From Pseudomonas sp. MMS21 TM103 (GTDB lineage Bacteria > Pseudomonadota > Gammaproteobacteria > Pseudomonadales > Pseudomonadaceae), in assembly GCF_022132145.1 (NCBI RefSeq), contig NZ_JAJISP010000001.1, positions 434,001 to 498,000 of the forward strand: 64,000 nt of DNA, written 5' to 3'. The position numbers were made by a program, and so were the translations under genes. Positions 38,458 to 47,494 of this stretch are shown piece by piece; the first letter of the stretch is position 1; each line of letters starts with the position of its first letter. The notes below the pieces were generated by a model that was not told the DNA's origin, searched no databases, and saw only the letters and a program-made list of their open reading frames with translations.

Positions 38458-38724
38458 GTGAAGACATCGCGTTTTTCGGACAGCCAAATCATCGCCATCC
38501 TCAAGCAGGCCGAGGCCGGCAGCCCAGTCCCGGAGCTGTGCCGCGAGCACGGCATCAGCTCGGCGACCTTCTACAAGTGGCGCGCCAAGTTCGGCGGTAT
38601 GGACGCCTCGCTGATGGCCCGCCTGCGTGAGCTGGAGGAAGAAAACCGCCGGCTCAAGAAGATGTACGCCGAAGAGCGCCTGAAGGCCGAGATCATCCAG
38701 GAAGCCATGGCAAAAAAGTGGTGA
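38458..38724 (+). CDS. IS3-family transposase OrfA
   Basis: The 88-residue protein has an N-terminal helix-turn-helix ([27 protein letters not shown]) and a leucine-zipper-like helix ([19 protein letters not shown]). It starts at GTG 38458 with AAGGAA upstream. At 38712-38718 the message reads A-AAA-AAG in the OrfA frame, a classical -1 slip site. Ribosomes that slip there continue into OrfB and make the fused OrfAB transposase; those that do not stop three codons later and make OrfA, which usually binds the ends and regulates. Confidence 0.93.
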   Translation: MKTSRFSDSQIIAILKQAEAGSPVPELCREHGISSATFYKWRAKFGGMDASLMARLRELEEENRRLKKMYAEERLKAEIIQEAMAKKW

Positions 38725-39545
38725 AGCCATCTCAACGGCGAGAGATGGCGCAACAGGCCGTTCATTCTGGCCGGGTCAGTATCAAGCAGGCGTGCCTGGC
38801 CTTCGGGGTCAGCGTCACCTGCTATCGCTACCAGCGACGGTTGTCCTCGGAAAATGCCGAGATTGCCGATCACCTGATCCGGCTTACGCACAACCAGCGT
38901 AATTGGGGATTTGGCCTGTGCTTCCTATATCTGCGCAACGTGAAAGGCTACCGCTGGAATCACAAGCGGGTGTATCGGATCTATCGGGAGTTGGAGCTGA
39001 ACCTGCGAATCAAACCGCGCAAATGCATCGTGCGGGAGAAGCCTGAGCCACTGGCGGTACCAGAGGCAATCAATCACTGCTGGTCGATGGACTTCATGCA
39101 CGATCAGTTGGCCGATGGCCGCAGCTTCCGCCTGTTCAACCTGATCGACGACTTCAACCGCGAAGCCCTGGCCATGGACATCGACCTATCACTGCCGGCA
39201 GAACGCGTGGTGCGCGCACTGGATCAAGTGATCGAGTGGCGCGGCAAACCACAGACCATCCGTAGTGACAACGGCCCGGAGTACATCAGCAGTAAGCTTG
39301 TTCTGTGGGCGGAAAAGCACGGCGTTCGCCTGGAGTACATCCAGCCAGGAAATCCACAGCAGAACGCCTACGTCGAGCGCTACAACCGCACCGTGCGTTA
39401 CGACTGGCTGGGGCATTATTTGTTCGAGTCGATCACCGAGGTGCAGGAACATGCCACTCGCTGGATCTGGACATACAATCACGAACGGCCAAACATGGCC
39501 CTGGGAGGCATCACCCCCAAACAGAAGCTGGCCCGCGCGGCCTAA
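38718..39545 (+). CDS. IS3-family transposase OrfB (DDE integrase core)
   Basis: The 275-residue frame includes an HTH_21-like region and an rve integrase core. DDE residues are Asp in SMDFMHDQL, Asp in IRSDNGPEY, and Glu in [12 protein letters not shown], 35 residues after the second Asp as expected. It is translated mainly as an OrfAB fusion through the slip site at 38712. The end, [17 protein letters not shown], is typical of the IS407/IS51 groups. Confidence 0.93.
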   Translation: MVKPSQRREMAQQAVHSGRVSIKQACLAFGVSVTCYRYQRRLSSENAEIADHLIRLTHNQRNWGFGLCFLYLRNVKGYRWNHKRVYRIYRELELNLRIKPRKCIVREKPEPLAVPEAINHCWSMDFMHDQLADGRSFRLFNLIDDFNREALAMDIDLSLPAERVVRALDQVIEWRGKPQTIRSDNGPEYISSKLVLWAEKHGVRLEYIQPGNPQQNAYVERYNRTVRYDWLGHYLFESITEVQEHATRWIWTYNHERPNMALGGITPKQKLARAA

Positions 39546-39584
39546 CCTCTACTTCTGGCGAGTACTAAAAATGGGGGGATTACC

Positions 39585-39599
39585 GTAGAGCTTTTGCAT
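39585..39599 (-). pseudogene. Displaced first five codons of the Xre/MbcA antitoxin gene
   Basis: ATG CAA AAG CTC TAC (MQKLY) stands immediately outside the right end of the IS. The frame continues, after the IS, with DRLGLPKTHYR at 38383. The ATG overlaps the stop of an upstream frame (TAATG), so it was probably translationally coupled. Confidence 0.7.
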
Positions 39600-39835
39600 T
39601 AGTAGACCACTACAGTTGTTTCTACCAGCCGGGTCTGGAGTTGGGCGTGAAGCGCGTGTTTCCATGCGACCCCGGCAGCATAGCCCTTGAAGTGCTGAGG
39701 CGGATTCCAAACCAACTGAATCGCCCCTTTTTTCGTGGTCACCCACTGACCGGCTGCTTCTGGCCTTGAGGCGTCGGTCTCGACTGGCGGGAACCGGCCA
39801 AAAGTGGCCGTTCTCTGTGAGGGCTTTCGGCCCAA
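39599..39835 (-). CDS. Possible small gene or gene remnant upstream of the antitoxin
   Basis: The 78-codon frame ends VETTVVVY, and its TAA overlaps the antitoxin ATG, which suggests a real coupled gene. Its first 30 codons run through a copy of the GGCCAAAAG dispersed repeat (39791-39812), so the coding part may begin at the GTG of VTTKKGAIQLVWNPPQHF. No family is recognised. It could be the tail of a gene whose front was lost when the repeat-flanked module was joined. Confidence 0.35.
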   Translation of the reverse strand: MGRKPSQRTATFGRFPPVETDASRPEAAGQWVTTKKGAIQLVWNPPQHFKGYAAGVAWKHALHAQLQTRLVETTVVVY

Positions 39836-39875
39836 GCTCCATAAGGTTGATGAGCAGCATTCTAAGAATGCCTAC

Positions 39876-41546
39876 TTAAAGATGCTGGCTGGTGAGATGT
39901 CGAACAACATGGCTCACAAACTCACCATGCGGGCTTCGTGCCTCATCCCATCTATTTTTCACGCATCTGGGTCGTGGGCGAAAATCCACAGTGGTGAGCA
40001 CAAGTCGGTACTTGGCCCTCGAAACACCTACGAAGAACACACAACGCTCCTCGGCGAGCTTGCCCCAGAACGTCTGTTTCTCAACGCCGAGGACGATCAC
40101 GGTATGAAATTCGAGCCCCTTACTCTTGTGCATAGTGAGGAACCGAACTGCTGAATCATCTGAAAGGCGTGCTAATGCTTTGATTAGATCAGGCTCGATT
40201 GCCAGATGTGCCCTGATACGGTCGCGAATATCACGGACAACCTCTACCAGGCGGGGCTTTGAACGGTAGTCGGCTGAGAGTGCTGTGACTGATGAGGTGC
40301 CCATGTTTTTGAGCAACTCGGAGGTCAGCGTCCACCATGATTGGTGCGGGGACTCAGCTTTGCGATCCTGCTTAACTCTCTTGAGATGAGCTAGGTAGGT
40401 CTCCTCGAAGATGCGAAGAGCGCTGCTGCGGCTGTCATCATCTTCAAAGGGCGCGAATTGCTCCATCAATCGTGACCATGCTCCAGGCTCGCCCTGGCCG
40501 TATAGACAAGTGAGATAGTCGACCACCAAGCGGACTGCTGGCTCTTTCAGCAGATCCTGAAGGTCGTGCTCGTTTCGATAGGAAATACCCCGCTCAGTGA
40601 GCTGCTGCATCAGTGACTCGCCATATTCTTCAACCTGGCGAGGCATCAAAATGGCGATTTCGCTGGGCGGAACATGTTCCTGCGTAATCCATTGCTGAAT
40701 TAGGTTCACCAGAGCCTCAGCCTCTTCAGCTGAACTTGGAAAGTGCCCAGCCAAAATCTCCCCGCCTTCGCCTTGGGCGAGATCATCTGGCATCACTGCC
40801 GCGGCCTCGATCTCTCGGATGACATCGTTCTGCATTCGCAGCAGACTGGGCTGCGACCGGAAGTTTAGGAATAGCCTTAGCGGTCGTGCTTGAAAGTCAT
40901 CAGCGTAGGTTTTGAAGATCCCATCGAGCGCTCCCGCCCACCCCATGATGGTCTGTTTGGTATCCCCTACGGCAGTAAGTATCGTCGGTGTGTCATGGAA
41001 CAGCAGTTTGATCAATTCGTACTGATCTGCTGTGCAATCTTGGAACTCATCGAGGAACACGTGCGAATAGGTCTGGCGTATCGCATTGCGCGCAATCACG
41101 CTCTCTTTCACGATCCGGATGGCGAGCGGGAGAAGGTGCTTAAACGTGATCTGCTTGCCGCGGATGTAGTCAGGGCCAATTTCATAGTCTGGACTCAGGG
41201 CCTCGTCCACTAGGACTGGATGGAACCGGTCGATGATCCTCTTGGCAAAACCATGAAAAGTGACGCTGTCGAAGCGTGACGCGTAGTCCCAGCCACAACG
41301 AAGCTGCACCCGCTGCTTAAGGTTCCGGCTTGCGTCCGTCTTGAATGAGACAGCCAGGATACGTTTCGGGTAGCGGCATGCGTTCGTACGAAGAAGGAAG
41401 TCAGCTCGCTGCGCAAGCACCTCGGTTTTTCCCGCTCCAGGCCCGGCAGTCAGCACGACGGACTTTTCGCGCTCTTGAATAGCTTTCCACGCATTTTTTT
41501 CCAGCCGTATGCCTGGGGAGGGGCCCCAGCGTTCAGGCTTGATCAT
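39876..41546 (-). CDS. gajB: Gabija protein GajB (UvrD/Rep-like helicase)
   Basis: The product is a 556-residue SF1 helicase-like ATPase. Motif I is AGPGAGKT (34-41), motif II is FLDEFQD, motif III is GDTKQTIMGWAG, motif V is TMHKSKGLEF and motif VI is VGVSRAKYRLVL. In Gabija, GajB binds the GajA tetramer, senses DNA ends or depleted nucleotides and stimulates GajA nicking. Its ATG overlaps the gajA stop by 4 nt, so both are made from one message with gajA first. It is slightly longer than B. cereus GajB (494). Without gajA next door it would be called a generic UvrD helicase; the pair makes the call. Confidence 0.92.
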   Translation of the reverse strand: MIKPERWGPSPGIRLEKNAWKAIQEREKSVVLTAGPGAGKTEVLAQRADFLLRTNACRYPKRILAVSFKTDASRNLKQRVQLRCGWDYASRFDSVTFHGFAKRIIDRFHPVLVDEALSPDYEIGPDYIRGKQITFKHLLPLAIRIVKESVIARNAIRQTYSHVFLDEFQDCTADQYELIKLLFHDTPTILTAVGDTKQTIMGWAGALDGIFKTYADDFQARPLRLFLNFRSQPSLLRMQNDVIREIEAAAVMPDDLAQGEGGEILAGHFPSSAEEAEALVNLIQQWITQEHVPPSEIAILMPRQVEEYGESLMQQLTERGISYRNEHDLQDLLKEPAVRLVVDYLTCLYGQGEPGAWSRLMEQFAPFEDDDSRSSALRIFEETYLAHLKRVKQDRKAESPHQSWWTLTSELLKNMGTSSVTALSADYRSKPRLVEVVRDIRDRIRAHLAIEPDLIKALARLSDDSAVRFLTMHKSKGLEFHTVIVLGVEKQTFWGKLAEERCVFFVGVSRAKYRLVLTTVDFRPRPRCVKNRWDEARSPHGEFVSHVVRHLTSQHL

Positions 41547-43465
41547 TCCGGCGACTCATCGAGGCGTGCGATGACTTGGTCTGCTAATCGGTTGAGTGAT
41601 GCAGGCAGGCCAGCAAGAAGCTCCTCATCGGTGAGCCGTCCCAACGCGTTCAGGTGTGCAGCTGGTTTGCTGCTCAGTTTGAAAAGCTTGTGGTAAGCCG
41701 CAAACCAGCTCTGTTCCTCTTCGCTGTATTGACCTGGACTGAAATGGCTATCTCCCAATACCGTGGTATGGCTTTTCGGGGTCGCAGGGGCAGGTTCAGC
41801 CTCATAGGCAGCTGGGAAGGCACACAGCATGGAAAAATCGAGATCCAGAGGGTCGGAGAAGAAGACGTTTCGTTTTTCGAGCTCATTGAAGAGACTTACC
41901 TTCCCACTTTCGAACCAGTTATGAGTCCTCACAGGCGTATTGGGGTCGTTCCATTCATGGTACGGCCAGTCAGAGGGTAGGCTGTCTTGAGGGGCAAACT
42001 GGTCTAGCTGATTCCTTACATACTTCACGCGTCCCCAGCCTCCCTGATGACGACCTACGTCTAGATCCAGAAGCGTGATGTAAGGAGTGCCAATCGCCGC
42101 AAGCAGGCGCCAAAAATGGTTTACATGCCGACCACCCAACGGCGCAATTGCTACGGCAAACTCATCGACAGGTGCGCCTTTCGCCTGAAGGATTCTAGGG
42201 AGCACAATCTCTTCGCTATCTCCCTCTCCCAGAACTACCAAGCGAGCGAAATAGACCTCAGGAAAGGCTTGGACAGCCTCTCGAACAAACTTGTACGCGT
42301 CGGTAAGCTTCGGGGGAAGTTGAATAGTTGTGACGTGCGTACACCGATCACCATTGAGTCGAAGGTACCGAATGCTCTCAGGCTCAACCCGTCTAAGCAT
42401 AGAAGGCGCTTGTGTTGCGATTAGAGCCTGGGCGTCGACGCCGACAGAGGACTTCAGTGAATTGACGATACGCCCTAGGTAGTGCGGCGAAAGGCTGTTC
42501 TCGGGTTCCTCCACAGCAAGAATCGTGAATGCCGGCGGTTTCAGCTTATGGGGATCAAAGGCCTTGTTCTTTCCGGATCTCACCTCCCGCCCTATCGTGA
42601 GCGCGGACAGCACTAGCGATAGGTAAAGCATGGATTTCTGCCCGTCGCTCAGGCGTGTAAAGTCCACCTGGTTCTCTCCATGCCCTGGGCTGAATGAGAC
42701 GGTAAGGTGACGAAGCAATGCTTCGATTTCAGAGTTCTCAAAAGTCAGGCGGGGTGAGGCGAAGAAGTCCCCTTTGTGCAGGCGCTGCCAAGCAATGCTG
42801 AGGCTCGAACTCAGCGTTTTAACTGACTCGTTCTCGCTAAGGCACTCCGTGATTTGCTCCGTAAGATCTTTTATCGTCTCCCGGTCATCGCTCCAGTTGG
42901 CGGCACGTAGGAGCCTGCCCAGGAGTGCTGTCGCACCGTAGGCTACGTGATCGGAAGGGTCGCGCCTGGCAGGAAGGTAGTGGAGATGAATTGCGTCACG
43001 ATGCCGCTTGGGAACCGTCTGGGTCGATACAGGCTTGTCTTCTTCATCAGTCTTGGTGACGAAGAGGAACCGCTCTTCGATCTCCCCATCTTCGTACATT
43101 GTTGCTTCTAGACGAAAGCGTACCCGCGGGAGCTCACCTGCTGTGCGCATCGCCATTTGTCCGAAGAACGGCGGCACTGTGTCGTGGTCCTCATCGTCGA
43201 GTGTTTCTTCGAACGTGAAGTCCGCTTCCAGCCAGAGCTGACGCTGTTCTGGCAGTTCCGCCTCGGTGGCAGGGACGTGAAAGTCTGAACGGCGGATTCG
43301 GCGCAAATTGGGGTCAAAAGCAAACATCCTGCAGAGCGCCTGCAGTGCGGCAGTTTTGCCCGCGCCATTGGGACCTAAGAGGTACGTTACATCCGAGAAC
43401 GAAACCTCTTCCATGGTCGGTCCAAAGGATTGGAAGTTACTTACAAACAGACTGCACAGTCTCAT
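41543..43465 (-). CDS. gajA: Gabija protein GajA (OLD-family ATPase with TOPRIM nuclease)
   Basis: The product is a 640-residue OLD-family protein. The ABC-like ATPase has Walker A GPNGAGKT (31-38), signature LSDGQKSML (272-280) and Walker B ILAVEEPE (315-322). The TOPRIM nuclease has Glu414 in VVLGEGDSEE and Asp467/Asp469 in LLDLDVG. In Gabija it nicks DNA at preferred sites once ATP and NTP levels fall during phage replication. It is followed directly by the UvrD-like GajB with a 4-nt overlap, the standard class 2 OLD arrangement. The start at 43465 puts the P-loop at the usual distance from the N-terminus. Confidence 0.93.
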   Translation of the reverse strand: MRLCSLFVSNFQSFGPTMEEVSFSDVTYLLGPNGAGKTAALQALCRMFAFDPNLRRIRRSDFHVPATEAELPEQRQLWLEADFTFEETLDDEDHDTVPPFFGQMAMRTAGELPRVRFRLEATMYEDGEIEERFLFVTKTDEEDKPVSTQTVPKRHRDAIHLHYLPARRDPSDHVAYGATALLGRLLRAANWSDDRETIKDLTEQITECLSENESVKTLSSSLSIAWQRLHKGDFFASPRLTFENSEIEALLRHLTVSFSPGHGENQVDFTRLSDGQKSMLYLSLVLSALTIGREVRSGKNKAFDPHKLKPPAFTILAVEEPENSLSPHYLGRIVNSLKSSVGVDAQALIATQAPSMLRRVEPESIRYLRLNGDRCTHVTTIQLPPKLTDAYKFVREAVQAFPEVYFARLVVLGEGDSEEIVLPRILQAKGAPVDEFAVAIAPLGGRHVNHFWRLLAAIGTPYITLLDLDVGRHQGGWGRVKYVRNQLDQFAPQDSLPSDWPYHEWNDPNTPVRTHNWFESGKVSLFNELEKRNVFFSDPLDLDFSMLCAFPAAYEAEPAPATPKSHTTVLGDSHFSPGQYSEEEQSWFAAYHKLFKLSSKPAAHLNALGRLTDEELLAGLPASLNRLADQVIARLDESPE

Positions 43466-43468
43466 CGT

Positions 43469-43585
43469 TCAGCTTCCCTTCTGATCTGTTTTTGGTTCGC
43501 TACTTTTAGGCCTGAAGGGCATGCGGATGACGCATCCGATAGCTTCCTGTTTGTATTCAGGGCTGTATTTCTTGCGCTTGGACAT
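43469..43585 (-). pseudogene. Fragment of an IS3-family orfA N-terminus
   Basis: The 38-codon frame begins MSKRKKYSPEYKQEAIGCVI, the usual opening of an IS3-type OrfA, then runs into unrelated sequence and stops just before gajA. Upstream (43586-43650) are short blocks resembling an IS end. From there to 44128 I see no gene, only two GGCCGAC/GGCCATA-type repeat pieces near 43746-43792. Confidence 0.5.
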
Positions 43586-44128
43586 GAACACTCCTTTAGC
43601 TCGATGTGAGCTTACTCGAAAGTGTCCGTGTTAACGGGGTAGAACCCGAATGAGTTGGTCGGCAGTAGCATACAGGTGTGTTGAGTAGGGCTTTCTGTTG
43701 CATGCGTTAAGGACCGATATTCACCGTTTGCTAACGTCCGGTTTTGGCCGACTTCAGACTGTCACGGCTGGCAGTAGACGGCCATATACGGACTATCAAA
43801 GTGCCTGCTGCTGCAGCACCTAGGCGATGACAATCCAGTTCCAGCCCCGCACTAAGCCTTAGTCCCGCCCCGATATGGGGGCTGAAGCCTGACCTCAATG
43901 CTCACTTAATTTGCTGGCGCTTGCGCCACCGGACTCTCTGTGGCTATGCTACGGGCGTTCTCGAAAGGGCCCGCTGGAACTGGCCTGATCCAAGTGATAC
44001 GTGAACAACTTACCCAGATCTTTGTTTCGGAAAGATCCAAAAAGGGCGGTTGCGCCCAGCGATCCAGCAGCGCCATTGCAGCCGTTATGCAGGTTCCCAC
44101 CTGTGTCATCCCTTTCTGGAGCATCACC

Positions 44129-45994
44129 ATGACACCGAAACGTCCCGTCGTCCGCCCGGTCGACTTCAAGAAATTCCATTCGATTGCCAAAATCTGCTTT
44201 GCAGATCTTCCTGAGTTCGACACCACCGACAAGCACAAGCTGAAGGATCTCTTCGCGCGTGCGCTCGGCTACACCAATGGTCTGCACGAGGCGCAGCAAT
44301 GCGCTGAATCAGCACGACCACTCGCCGCCGGCAGTATCACTCGTTTTGATATCCAATACGCCGTTGCGACGGGGCTAAGTAAGCTCACGGGCCTGCCCCT
44401 AGACAAAGCAATGCGCCGCGCCATTCGCGCTCCACTGGAGCTACTGAGCATAGACAAGGCCACAGTTGAGTTCGCCGATGAATTGGCCGCTCGCAGTAGC
44501 ACTGGGAAGTTGAGCGGTGCAGATAGGCATCGACTCGCGCTCAAACACGCCAGCACCGATAATCGCGGCGAACTGCTGGAAGCAGGCTCGCCTGGGTATC
44601 TGTTTGCTGTTCGCCCCGACGGCCTGTGCGTTGACTGGATGGAGCTTTCCGGCGTGATCAAAGCGCTGGAGGCCTCTGAAATGCCTTACCAGATTGGGAG
44701 AGTGGAGGCAGAGTCTTGGGTTTCGCTCTCCGAGCGGATGCGACAAGGCATGCGTATGCCGCTGCATGACTTGGTAGCACTGTTTGACGGAGATGGGGAG
44801 TACATTGGTTATGTGTTTCGCCACGCGGTTCATGGCGGCATCCTGCCAGACCTTATGGTCACAGCTGAGGATATCCACCAAGGCAAGATCGCCCTGCTGC
44901 TTGGAAAGCAAATACGACTCTCCGAGGGGCATAGTGTCTGGGGCGGAATGGGACGAGATGGTTCTCTTCCGATATTTGTCCTGAAAGATGGCATCACCCC
45001 GCCGAAACCACCTAGCGAGTCGTGGGATCGCCCCCAGGTTGACACCTCATACCTCGCTCCATTGCATGGAGTGACGGGCGATTACGAGCGCTACGTGAGG
45101 CTTAGCGGAGAGCAAGGCCAGAATATCTGGAGCCTCACTGGCAAACGTAAGGTTCGCCCCAGCATTGAAGACTTCAACGGGTACCGGCCGAACTGCACCT
45201 ACCTAGAGACTGAAGACTGGTTAGGCCAGTCAGATGTCCCTCGGCTATTCACAGGGAGCACGGGCCGAGAGCTGCCTGACCGAGACAGATCGGATCCGTT
45301 CGGTCACAAGCAACTCACTTTTGTGCCGGAGTTCGCTCGTGAATTTCAACATGCTGCTGCTGGGCTGCTCGCCGATGAACTTGAAGAGTGCGATGTCATG
45401 CTCTCGACCTACGCTCGCGATGTACAGACGAAGTTTGATAGCGTCGACCCCGACAATTACCAACTTGTCGAGAACCTCGCCAAGTGTGCGCTGGGCGAAT
45501 TAGCGCCTATTGCAAGCCTCACGGACGCCGCTTACCTAGCGATCTGTGATGAGCACCCGCTGTTCTCTCGGTTTGGCCCGTACACTTTCCGGCTTGCCCA
45601 GCAGCGCTGCGGTGCTGATTCGAGCCCTGGCCAGATACCAACAACCAGTATCCTGGCGGCACTGATCCTGTTGAGCGGGTGTGCTGCCACTGGCGATCCC
45701 GTTCCCGAAACAACAGCGCAGATCCAGTCTCTGGTACTGGGGCGCTGGATTGAGGGCCGGTGCACGCTGGAGGATATCCCTGCGTTGGCAGCAGAGTTCC
45801 AGTCGTACAAGGATAAGCTCGACAGGCAGGCCTCTCGCATTGCTGACCTGGACATGATTCTGGAGCATCGCACCAGGACGGATCGACGCGCTCGGGCGCT
45901 CCGCTATGCGTTTCTCTACGGCCATGTGATGTCCACTCGCGCCACACTCGGCGTAGACGAACCTGTACCAACAGCTAAATCGGTACAAGGTTGA
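44129..45994 (+). CDS. Unrecognised 621-residue protein in the defence region
   Basis: I do not recognise this protein. It is soluble, without signal peptide or membrane segments. The first 70 residues (DFKKFHSIAKICFADLPEF then FARALGYTNGLHEAQQC) look like a small helical module. The middle (about 180-320) has alternating strands and helices (LFDGDGEYIGYVFRHAVHGG). The last 110 residues end in a coiled coil (LAAEFQSYKDKLDRQASRIADLD). An upstream frame would allow ATG 43940, but GGAG 7 nt before ATG 44129 supports the later start. A strong terminator follows directly. It stands alone between Gabija and the deaminase operon, so it is a candidate single-gene system. Confidence 0.7.
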   Translation: MTPKRPVVRPVDFKKFHSIAKICFADLPEFDTTDKHKLKDLFARALGYTNGLHEAQQCAESARPLAAGSITRFDIQYAVATGLSKLTGLPLDKAMRRAIRAPLELLSIDKATVEFADELAARSSTGKLSGADRHRLALKHASTDNRGELLEAGSPGYLFAVRPDGLCVDWMELSGVIKALEASEMPYQIGRVEAESWVSLSERMRQGMRMPLHDLVALFDGDGEYIGYVFRHAVHGGILPDLMVTAEDIHQGKIALLLGKQIRLSEGHSVWGGMGRDGSLPIFVLKDGITPPKPPSESWDRPQVDTSYLAPLHGVTGDYERYVRLSGEQGQNIWSLTGKRKVRPSIEDFNGYRPNCTYLETEDWLGQSDVPRLFTGSTGRELPDRDRSDPFGHKQLTFVPEFAREFQHAAAGLLADELEECDVMLSTYARDVQTKFDSVDPDNYQLVENLAKCALGELAPIASLTDAAYLAICDEHPLFSRFGPYTFRLAQQRCGADSSPGQIPTTSILAALILLSGCAATGDPVPETTAQIQSLVLGRWIEGRCTLEDIPALAAEFQSYKDKLDRQASRIADLDMILEHRTRTDRRARALRYAFLYGHVMSTRATLGVDEPVPTAKSVQG

Positions 45995-46000
45995 CCTATA

Positions 46001-46024
46001 GAGCCCCGAAAGGGGCTCTTTTTT
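46001..46024 (+). terminator. Intrinsic terminator after the 621-residue gene
   Basis: GAGCCCC-GAAA-GGGGCTC is followed by six T, 6 bp after the stop codon. Confidence 0.9.
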
Positions 46025-46127
46025 ACCGTTCTTTGCCCGTTACCTCTGGCAGCAATTGGCCGCTTGTTGCCTGTCGTGACAGGCCGTATGGATCGGTTGC
46101 GGTCATTCACGATTGGCCGCTTCCGAC

Positions 46128-46307
46128 CGATTCTGTTGAAAAAGTCCTTTTACGATTTCTGCCCACAAAAGAGCGTTGCCTACGTTGAGATCTGAGCCGA
46201 ACGGGAGACTGAACTGCCTTGGTTTTCACGCAGCAACGCTCAAGTCGTGCATTTTTTGAGCTCTGGAAAGGCTGCTCCGACCAAGACCGACTTTTTCAAC
46301 AGAATCG
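46128..46307. repeat. MITE-like element, 180 bp
   Basis: Perfect 19-bp inverted ends (CGATTCTGTTGAAAAAGTC at 46128-46146 and its complement at 46289-46307) enclose 142 bp without a gene. The ends look like those of an insertion sequence, so a non-autonomous derivative is likely. The surrounding 46025-46411 otherwise holds only GGCCGC-type dispersed repeat pieces. Confidence 0.75.
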
Positions 46308-46411
46308 ACCCATTGCAGTCATTTGAGGCGCGAACAGGCCGTAACATCAGCAGAAGCTCTGGGAGCTGGGGTTGCCTTTCAACAGAGAGTTAGGATGTCT
46401 TTGACCGCGCA

Positions 46412-47494
46412 ATGTGCTCGATAAGCAAATACCAAGGACAGCAATTGAACCAATGGCAATTTGATCTACCAGGGAGTCTGGCTGTAACCAGCGGGGACGA
46501 GGGGGCAGACCAAGACGGGGCAAGGGCAGTCGGCGTGCGCGACCGAGGAGAACTCCACCTGCACATGAATGGAGCGATTCCGGAATCGACAATTCGAGAG
46601 ATCCTGGCCGACGAAGCAACGGTGTTGCCGTCTGGGTTCCTGATCGACCGGGACTTGCTTCGGCATACACCCTGCAAGTCGCTGGCGTCATACCTGTCCC
46701 CGTGGCAGGTGCTGCGGCTCTTTCCCAAAAAGCGCGAGAACCTGGATCGCATTTCCCTTGCGATCGTCGCGAGCCTCGTGGAGAACGGAGTACGCTTCGT
46801 CGAACTCCGAAGCAGCGTCTTGTACCTTGCCACGCTGCAGAAATGCTCGCCCACTCAAGCATTAGAACGCCTGATCGAATCAACCAGGGACGCCGCGCAG
46901 CGCCACGGCATTCGTCGCGGCCTGATTCTCACGGTGACGCGCGGCGACTATGGTGCGGTCGGCCTTTCCACACTTTTGCAGGCCTACCAGGATCTCGGTG
47001 AGCCGGACGATGTAGTGGGACTCGATCTTGCAGGCGATGAGGAAATTGCGTATCCAGTGGAATTGCCATCACTTTTTCGGGAGGCGAAAGATCGATTCGG
47101 ACTTGGAATTACCATACATGCGGGCGAAACCGGTCGCGTGGAAAACGTACGGGCAGCCGTGGAATTGTTTGGCGCTGACCGCATTGGTCATGGGACAGCA
47201 GCTGGCAAGGATCCTCACTTGCTAGACCTCTTGGCAACGCAGGACATCTGCGTCGAAGTGTGCCCGATCAGCAACAGACTCACCGGCGCTGTTTCTGCCG
47301 ACGAGGCCCATCCACTCCAGGAGTTCCGGCGATGCGGGGTTCCGTTCGTTATCTGCTCAGACAACCCAGCAATCCATCAGCGCGGGCTTGCGGACGATCA
47401 GGCGACTGCGATGGCCGAGGGCCTTTCCGCCAGTGAAATGTACCAGCAGTTCGAAGTAGCCAAGCGATACTCATTTATAGAGGATCTAGATTGA
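46412..47494 (+). CDS. komA: Adenosine deaminase-like protein, Kongming KomA type
   Basis: The product has 360 residues from ATG 46412 and shows the metal-dependent deaminase motifs of the ADA family: His49 and His51 in ELHLHMNGAIP, HAGE at 236-239, RIGHG at 257-261, CPISNRL, and Asp317 in CSDNPA. GTG 46535 would remove a 41-residue leader of low-quality sequence and may be the true start. It is the first gene of a three-gene operon with a HAM1-type pyrophosphatase and a SIR2 protein. In the Kongming defence system, as I recall it, such a deaminase converts dAMP to dIMP, which phage kinase raises to dITP, the signal that switches on the partner complex. Confidence 0.8.
   Translation: MCSISKYQGQQLNQWQFDLPGSLAVTSGDEGADQDGARAVGVRDRGELHLHMNGAIPESTIREILADEATVLPSGFLIDRDLLRHTPCKSLASYLSPWQVLRLFPKKRENLDRISLAIVASLVENGVRFVELRSSVLYLATLQKCSPTQALERLIESTRDAAQRHGIRRGLILTVTRGDYGAVGLSTLLQAYQDLGEPDDVVGLDLAGDEEIAYPVELPSLFREAKDRFGLGITIHAGETGRVENVRAAVELFGADRIGHGTAAGKDPHLLDLLATQDICVEVCPISNRLTGAVSADEAHPLQEFRRCGVPFVICSDNPAIHQRGLADDQATAMAEGLSASEMYQQFEVAKRYSFIEDLD

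Larger units (their letters stand above)
38388..39584 (+). mobile_element. IS3-family insertion sequence (IS407-group type), 1197 bp
   Basis: The inverted ends begin GGTAATCCCCCC and share AGTACTCG and CAGAAGTAGA further in. The element is flanked by a 4-bp direct repeat, GTAG (38384-38387 and 39585-39588), the duplication size of the IS407 group. It has two overlapping frames with an A6G slip site. Both frames are complete, so the copy may be active. Confidence 0.92.

Noticed and set aside
43906..44238. Minus-strand 110-residue frame over the start of the 621-residue gene
   Set aside because: Its codons mirror the plus-strand gene and it has no ribosome site or recognisable domain.
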